From: Artocarpus heterophyllus | Lineage: Eukaryota; Streptophyta; Magnoliopsida; Rosales; Moraceae | DNA: 64,000 nucleotides | Direction: 5' to 3' | Assembly: GCA_025403435.1 (NCBI GenBank) | Contig: CM046350.1 | Location: forward strand, 23,065,661-23,129,660 | Part shown: positions 57,881 to 64,000 of the stretch, piece by piece | How the letters are laid out: the number at the start of each line of letters is the position of its first letter | Position numbering within the stretch: the first letter of the stretch is position 1 | Made by a program: the position numbers and the translations under genes | The notes under the pieces: model-generated | Databases searched by the model: none | Told to the model about the DNA's origin: nothing | What the model saw: the letters and a program-made list of their open reading frames with translations, nothing else

Positions 57881-58866
57881 TGTAACGCCTCTATATGGGG
57901 GTTAACAGTTTTTAATGAGATAAAATAAAAATAAAAAATAAAAGTAAAACCTTAAAAATAAAGTTGCCCGGGGCTTAAATAAAAACTCTCAATATCAAAA
58001 ATAAAAATATAATCGACAAATAATCTACAGTTTAATGTAGCATCTTAAATTTAATATTATAAACTGTCGTCATCATCATTTTAACACTCAACGCATTGTA
58101 ATACAATCGCAGAAAGTAACAATTTATGCTTACATTATCATGAAGAACATTCTCAACAATTGAAGCAGTCCCAATGTAATATAGCTACATCACTTCCTCA
58201 ACTATTTTTCTCGTAGCCACCTTACACTTAATGAATCCAGAAAAGATAAAAATATAAGGGAATGAGCGACACTATGCTCAGTAGAGAAAACCATTACTCA
58301 CCTTTAGGTTTTTATCATTACCACATTAAAACCTGCATGGTTAGTTAATAATTATCATTATCCAGATTATGAGATTTATTATAATCATATTCTGTGGATA
58401 CCATAGTTAATCATTACCGAGTTTCATACATATACAAATATTATAGTTCATCATTATTCCTAAGTACACACGTTCAATAGAGTATTACTCAACTCATCGA
58501 AACCCAAAATGGCGTGCTTGATCACCCTCTAAAAATTCCAAGGGTGTTCCGGTGAGGGGACATCAAGCCCCTAGTCCTCACCAAGTCGATTCCTGTACAG
58601 TGTGTTCTGGGACTTTCAACCCAAGGAAGCGTCATCACCTTCCCCCTATTTTACCTTTTAGGGTATTCATGCCCAAGGATGTAACCGCCGCCCTCTTTAT
58701 GTCCCATCATTTCTCTATATTAAATCATTATTAATGGAGTCAGTTTTCCTAACCATGCTTCTCAATTTATCACATGTGTCAATTCATTATGTTCCTCGCC
58801 GTACAATACAAGACGAGTCCATGTCATAGTTTTATATGTGATACTCATATAATATCAGTTCAACAT

Positions 58867-58906
<40 letters not shown>

Positions 58907-60256
58907 CGGCAAAACAATCAATTTTAATTCTATAAAAACCTCACAAAAGATGAGTAATAGAATCCCTACCTTTCAAGCTTATCAACAATCTTTTAATCCT
59001 GGAATCAATTAACGTTAGCTCCATACTTCCTTGATCCTAAGGCGTGCATAAGGACAATTAAAACTAAAGCACAACATACAACTACATTCATAAATAAATC
59101 ATGTGTATACCTATCTTACTAGTATGCCATTAAAGCTTTTATGTAAATCTCTTTTGAATACCACAGTAAACAATTTTTGTCTTAACACAATATAAAATGT
59201 GAACAAGTAATCTATATGTTTTAGTACCTAATAAGATTCATCAATCACTTAGGATAATATTGGAAAGGTTGCAAGACATTAAAGAATTAGGTGGTGAGCA
59301 AAGATGGGTTCTTGGTTCAGGTTAGCAGCTGGTATACCATAACAAACTGGCAGGTTTACTAGTTTCCAATCCGAAAATTGGATAATTCTTAGAAAATAAA
59401 ATACAACTCCGATTTAGGTTTATGATAGCTCATTAGAAAGCTTAGGATGCTACTTTTTAAATATGCAAACCAATTCATAAAATTCATTTTAATTTAATCC
59501 CAGAATTTCAAGAAATAGCCATTGTCCATAGATGTATTACAAAGTTTAACAATATAAATTTTCTGTCTAAGGCATATACACTTAGACTTCATACATATGC
59601 TCTAAAATAGCAACAAACATATACTTAGGTTTAAGAACGCAAATTTGGATAATCCTTTAGTATAAAAGAAAATTTATAAATGAAAGACTAAATTTGTTCA
59701 TAAGATTCTAACCTCGGATTATGGTTAGTTGGAAGCTTGAAATGGCTTCAAAACAGGTTCCTTTACTTTGGTATGACTGAAATTCTTGCTCAAATAGAGG
59801 TGATGGTGGCTGATTTTTATGGCTGCCTTGAAGAAGTTCTCTAAGTATTTTGCTTCAGCAAAGAAATGAGAAGAAGAGTGTGGGAACCGTGGAAGAAAAA
59901 GGAAGAAAAGATGAAGTCTTTGAAGAGAAGTGATAGAAACAATTATGGAGGAGACATGTTGAAGCATGTCACGGAGGAAATAAAGAAAATGAGGGTCAAG
60001 GGTAGTTGGAAAAGATATCCTTATGTCTCTTCCAGAGACTTTAACGCACATAATGCCAATATGACATTTTTGAGATTTATTAGAAGTTCTAAGGCTTTTT
60101 AGTAAACATACTAAATAAATATAGGAGAATTTTAGAAAATTTAAAAATAGATAAAAATAAATATTGTAAAATAAATTTAAATGAAGCAATTTTTTTTATA
60201 CACTAAAAATTAATTTAATTACCTTAATACCCGTTAGGAGAATAACGGGTGTCACA
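57881..60256 (-). repeat. LTR B (5' LTR of the cargo element)
   Basis: 2,376 bp, matching LTR A and solo LTR S2. The (AT)n run has 18 units (58869-58904) against 15 in LTR A. The antisense 78-codon frame is at 59866-60102. Confidence 0.9.
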
Positions 60257-63200
60257 TGAATGAACCTTTACCCATATTGATTTTCTAATTGGTTGAACAA
60301 TGATGCAACAATTATTTTCACATAAAATCATCTCCAAGTGAGTATAAAAGATTGTGCACCTTATTACTAAATACTTATCATTCTACTTAATCATTTAGAT
60401 AAATTTTCATACTGTAATATACTAAATTTAAATACTAAGATGCTATACAAAACACTATATAAAAATTCAAGATTTAGAATTATTTTGGTATATCCTTAAA
60501 ATATATAATCATCAAATAAATGACAAAAATACACTATATCTCTGAGAGTTCATTAGAACAATTTTCTTATATGTAAGTGAAATTATGGATAAGCATTCTT
60601 TTAAGCAAATCTCAATCTTCAGGGCTAAATAAACTTTCTTCTGTGAGATTTGTCTTCTTAAATTTATCTTATGATCTCCTCAAGAATTTTTACAAATAAC
60701 AGCAAGTCCAATATGTTTGAGCTCATTATAAAGCAATGGAGATATAAATTTGCTAGCACTTCCATTCTTTATATCATAAAAATATAGTGGTACCATTCAT
60801 ATCTGGATTGCATTTATTTACACAAACATCTTTCTGACATTCATAATTAAGCGTGCAATTTTAACTTTTATTGTTCAGACCTTTGAAGCCCCTTTTGGAC
60901 TTTTTATAAATATCAATAGAATGTTGCAACATGCTTTTCAGAGGCACATGAACTTATTATATATATTTTGCCAGGCTATCAAAATATAATTGCTTATCCA
61001 TCATATATGAGCACCGTTACTCATATATATATTTTTTTTATAAATTTTCTACAAAAACTTATTATTATAACTCATAACTTATTTTATAACCTCATACTTT
61101 TTCATATGCACTATTTCATATGAATATTCACTTCCATCATACTGGCTTTAATATTTGAAATATTTTGAACTATTGATCCTTCATACTTTACACTAGCATA
61201 TATACTTGCCTAGACTTTGCGTCTTTTACTTATAGGCCATTTTTTCACGTCAATCACTTTCGACGGATTTCAAATATTTTTCAAAATCCTCACTTTTTTT
61301 TAATATAATAATAATTCATGCTTTTTGTAATTGTCGACAATAACTTTTATTGCAATTTAAATTTATTTTTATATTGACATGACTTGTCGAGATCTTCCTC
61401 TTTTCTTTACTATTTCTAAATTTCAGGTATACCCTTTGAACTACTTCGGGAGCTCAATGATTTCAAGAAGTTTGATATTTAACAAATATATCAAATTGTC
61501 ATATCAATAACCTTTTCTGAATATATACTCTTTAAGAATATGGTCTCTTCATAATACCAACTTATTTATAATTTTCGTTCTCTTCCAACAAGTGTGGTAC
61601 TTTAGACTAGACAAGTCTGCAGTGCTTTAAGTATTTCTTAAACTCATAAGATAACAAATTATCATTTAGAGACCTCAATCCAAGCTATTAAATTAGTAGC
61701 TGGAGAAGTGATTCAGTCACTTTCTTTATTATATTAATTAACAGTTTTATATTGTATTGCAATGCTCAATCAATCAATCTATGTGAGGATCAATAATATC
61801 TAACTGCAAATTCTCTCCCCCTGATGGTGGGAATATTTTTCAAACGATATTACCTGTAGGGATTTTGAACTACATATGTTCATACCCAAATGCCTTTTGG
61901 GTTAGCGAACTTTTAGTTCGTCATAACAATTTTTTATAGTCGTCTTATTGCAACTTGGAAGAGAAAGTGGAAATAAGTTTCCAATATATCCATATAAGTA
62001 ATAACAATACGCCCATGTATGTCTCTCTATGCATAAAATTAAACATAATGTAGAGACAACTTATATCCTTTATAGCTACTATGATCATTTTTTCTTTTTT
62101 ATCAATATAATGATAATACCATGGGAATTTACAACATTAATAACAAACATTTAATCTGTGTACCCAACAAATTAAATATCATAATCAATTTCATATTAAT
62201 CACTAGACTATGTAATAATAAAACACCATTATTACTTTAATTATTGCATGTATATGATCTTTCCATAAATTTTGTCTCACAAGCCTTTTTATTTTCCTTT
62301 CTTGTCACATTTCCACTTTCGATGATTATATGTTACTTTTTCAAACATAGAGGATGCTTTGCATTGTAATATCATATTGCACTCGATCAAATAAACTTCG
62401 ATCAAATAAAGAGCGCTCAACTCTTTCTCTAGCTTTTTTTTTTCCATTTAGGCTTTATAAGATCACATTTCTATTTTGAATGCTCTATAGGTATATCCTT
62501 CATGGACGCACCACTATAGCCTTTTCATATGTCATAATAATATTCTTATAACAAACGGATGAAAATTTCTCCCTTGATTTAGGCTTGATATTGACATTTA
62601 GATGTACAACAAGTACGTATCAAAGCCTTTCTATATCACAGGCCAAGTGACTAAATTTGATTATTCATGAGAGCAATATTAAAAACTTTTTAATTTCTCT
62701 TATCAATACATTTTTTTTCACTTCTCAACCGTAGCTTATGGCTTTCTTTGACCACCGGGATGTTGAGAAATTTCAAAAATCTAATAGCCATTGGATTTGC
62801 ATTCACTTGGAATATGCAATAATAATTAGATAAACAATATGGTCATTTTATATTATATTGTCGATACTAAAAGACCATCTCTAATATAAATGACCTTTTT
62901 AGTATCTCATCATAATTGCACCAATAATTGCAATAATATATGTTCATTTCATGGAACATGTGGAGCCAATTAGCCAAAATTAATGGCTCTTTAATTATGG
63001 GCTCAAAAATTAAGTGCTAATACAATTTATATTTATGTTAATGTAAGTTTCAAATATTAGCTAAAGAGTATTTTAAGCTTCTTGCAAGTAATATAAACAA
63101 ATACAAACATAAAAACATATTATAAATGAGTACAAATTGGATAAATATTGTGCTAATATAACAAAAGAAATCTTGAACCAAACAATACCATTTGATATTA

Positions 63201-63987
63201 AGATGATGGTATAAAGGTTTTGGTACTAAAAAAAATTTAATAGTAACAACATGACATGTTTATTTATACAATTATAACATTCAAAACACACTTGTGCAAT
63301 ATAATAGATGAATTGTCATTTATGATTATAAAGTACTATAAATTTCTTGACTTTAAAATAACCAAACAAAAACAATGATGATTATATTTTCATGATCATT
63401 GAATCAAAATAAATAATGATAAAGAAATTTTATAAACTAATATGGTTTGCAAAAATGCAAAAATAATAATATAATAGGAAAAGATTTTCATAAGCAATAC
63501 AAGATGTGCTCTCAAACGTAATAAAAAATATATATATTGTTCACTAGTCAAAGTGAATGTATAAAGAGGTAGCCAAACAAGAGTTGTGTAGATATAATAT
63601 GAAAGCATGTTTTAAAATCTCTACAAATTTCTTCCGTAACAATATATGCAAATATAAATATATATAATTACAATATACCATCTAGAGAGTGATAATAACT
63701 AACATTCAAGACCTTTTATTTGCAACGTGTATTCAAGCTTGAAATCGTAGAATCCGATTAAGCATTTTTATCTTCAAATAATAGTATATAGAGTTGTATT
63801 AGATAATAGACACAATAATCATATGAAGTATGGATTACCTGTTCATCCTCAAGATATAGTTGGGATATCATGAAGAATACTTAACACACGTCGAAGACAA
63901 GGTACTAACATTCAAGATGATCTTCAAATTTTATATAATTTCAAATGCCCCTACAACAAAAATAGCTTGAGACTCGTGCTGATAATG
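60257..63987 (-). pseudogene. Copia-3 internal region, heavily decayed
   Basis: No open coding region. A minus-strand patch near 61800-61850 translates as IFPPSGGEN followed by IIDPHID, reminiscent of the integrase C-terminal linker (FPTLGGE ... LDPRT) of plant Ale/Retrofit-type copia elements. Everything else is too mutated to place. The position between the 5' end and the nested gypsy element fits gag-integrase of Copia-3. Confidence 0.4.
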
Positions 63988-64000
63988 TGTTATAAAACAA
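63966..64000 (-). repeat. Start of Copia-3 5' LTR with adjacent primer-binding region
   Basis: TGTTATAAAACAA at 63988-64000 equals the first 13 bases of the LTR at 49824. On the minus strand the adjacent sequence is CATTATCAGCACGAGTC, the conserved primer-binding stretch seen in a group of plant copia elements. The tRNA was not assigned. Confidence 0.7.

Larger units (their letters stand above)
51101..60256 (-). mobile_element. Gypsy-type LTR element without gag-pol, carrying two cargo genes
   Basis: Minus orientation: 5' LTR (57881-60256), PBS (57861-57873), leader, a 3.6-kb region with two sense-strand open frames (55748-56248 and 54431-55120), polypurine tract (53471-53484) and 3' LTR (51101-53470). 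The LTR ends, TGTGACACCC and GAGGCGTTACA, and the 3' junction (a GAGGACGAAATTTC block before AAGGGGGGTAGAGC) are those of plant Ty3/gypsy chromoviruses. No capsid, protease, RT or integrase is recognisable inside, so it would depend on a partner element. The two LTRs are nearly identical by eye, suggesting a recent insertion. It sits inside Copia-3. No clean target duplication is visible because the left side ends in a truncated tandem unit. Confidence 0.7.
57044..60256 (-). repeat. 3.2-kb direct repeat, copy B (5' LTR, PBS, leader)
   Basis: 3,213 bp, the same content and orientation as copy A, with scattered single-base differences and a longer AT run. Right end TGTGACACCC (minus strand) at 60256; left end at 57044, where the unique cargo region begins. 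Confidence 0.9.
49824..64000 (-). mobile_element. Copia-3: LTR element with a nested gypsy-type element, right end outside the window
   Basis: The left LTR (49824-50154, 331 bp, TGTTATAAAACAA to ATTCATAACA) is followed by CTCTCCCTTTG, the inverse of a purine tract CAAAGGGAGAG, so the element points to the minus strand. At the right edge, GACTCGTGCTGATAATG precedes the start of a second LTR, TGTTATAAAACAA (63988-64000, cut by the window). The purine tract is followed by plant copia 3'-end sequence (a GGTTTTTCTTGGTAAGG type stretch at about 50190-50220). The interior is interrupted at 50267-60256. Confidence 0.75.

Overview
The window is nuclear DNA of a eudicot plant: AT-rich, dominated by nested LTR retrotransposons, with one clearly recognisable single-copy host gene, the auxin-transport kinase PINOID. 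The species cannot be named from the sequence alone.

Layout. (1) 1-2235: AT-rich non-coding DNA, possibly LTR-derived at its left end. (2) 2236-14160: a decayed minus-strand Ty3/gypsy element (reverse transcriptase, protease, zinc knuckles, gag). Its gag zinc-knuckle region is split by a 9,620-bp minus-strand Ty1/copia element (Copia-1, 3550-13169) flanked by a perfect 5-bp duplication, gtttc. Copia-1 keeps one gag-pol frame, broken by four in-frame stops, and its reverse transcriptase has YVDG instead of YVDD. (3) 14410-19824: a solo LTR (duplication aacac) that was itself invaded by a second solo LTR (16444-18798). (4) 20901-23040: a CACTA transposon remnant with TNP2 transposase debris. 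(5) 23040-31266: the only gene island, carrying PINOID on the minus strand (two exons, 482 residues) and a MITE upstream. (6) 31267-46698: an old plus-strand copia element (Copia-2, duplication cacac). Inside it lie a 3,994-bp solo LTR (duplication tgatg) and a solo LTR of the Copia-1 family (duplication gttgg). (7) 46704-49823: unassigned DNA. (8) 49824 to the window end: a third copia element (Copia-3, minus strand, 331-bp LTR). It contains a gypsy-type LTR element at 51101-60256 that lacks recognisable gag-pol.

The most unusual locus is that last nested element. Between two nearly identical 2.37-kb LTRs, with a primer-binding site on one side and a polypurine tract on the other, are two open reading frames in the element's sense direction. 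One is an intronless LOG-like cytokinin-activating enzyme with altered active-site motifs. The other is a basic Cys4 protein that resembles the nucleic-acid-binding proteins of betaflexiviruses. This looks like an LTR element carrying captured cargo, one gene of host type and one of possible RNA-virus type.

A second cross-cutting signal is a GC-rich 12-bp imperfect palindrome of the TCGGCAGGCCGA type. It occurs in clusters in the LTRs and leaders of both related copia families and also in a gypsy-type solo LTR of different lineage, standing out against AT-rich surroundings.

Only PINOID is expected to be a normal functional gene. The other coding stretches are mobile-element genes in various states of decay, or captured cargo of unknown activity.
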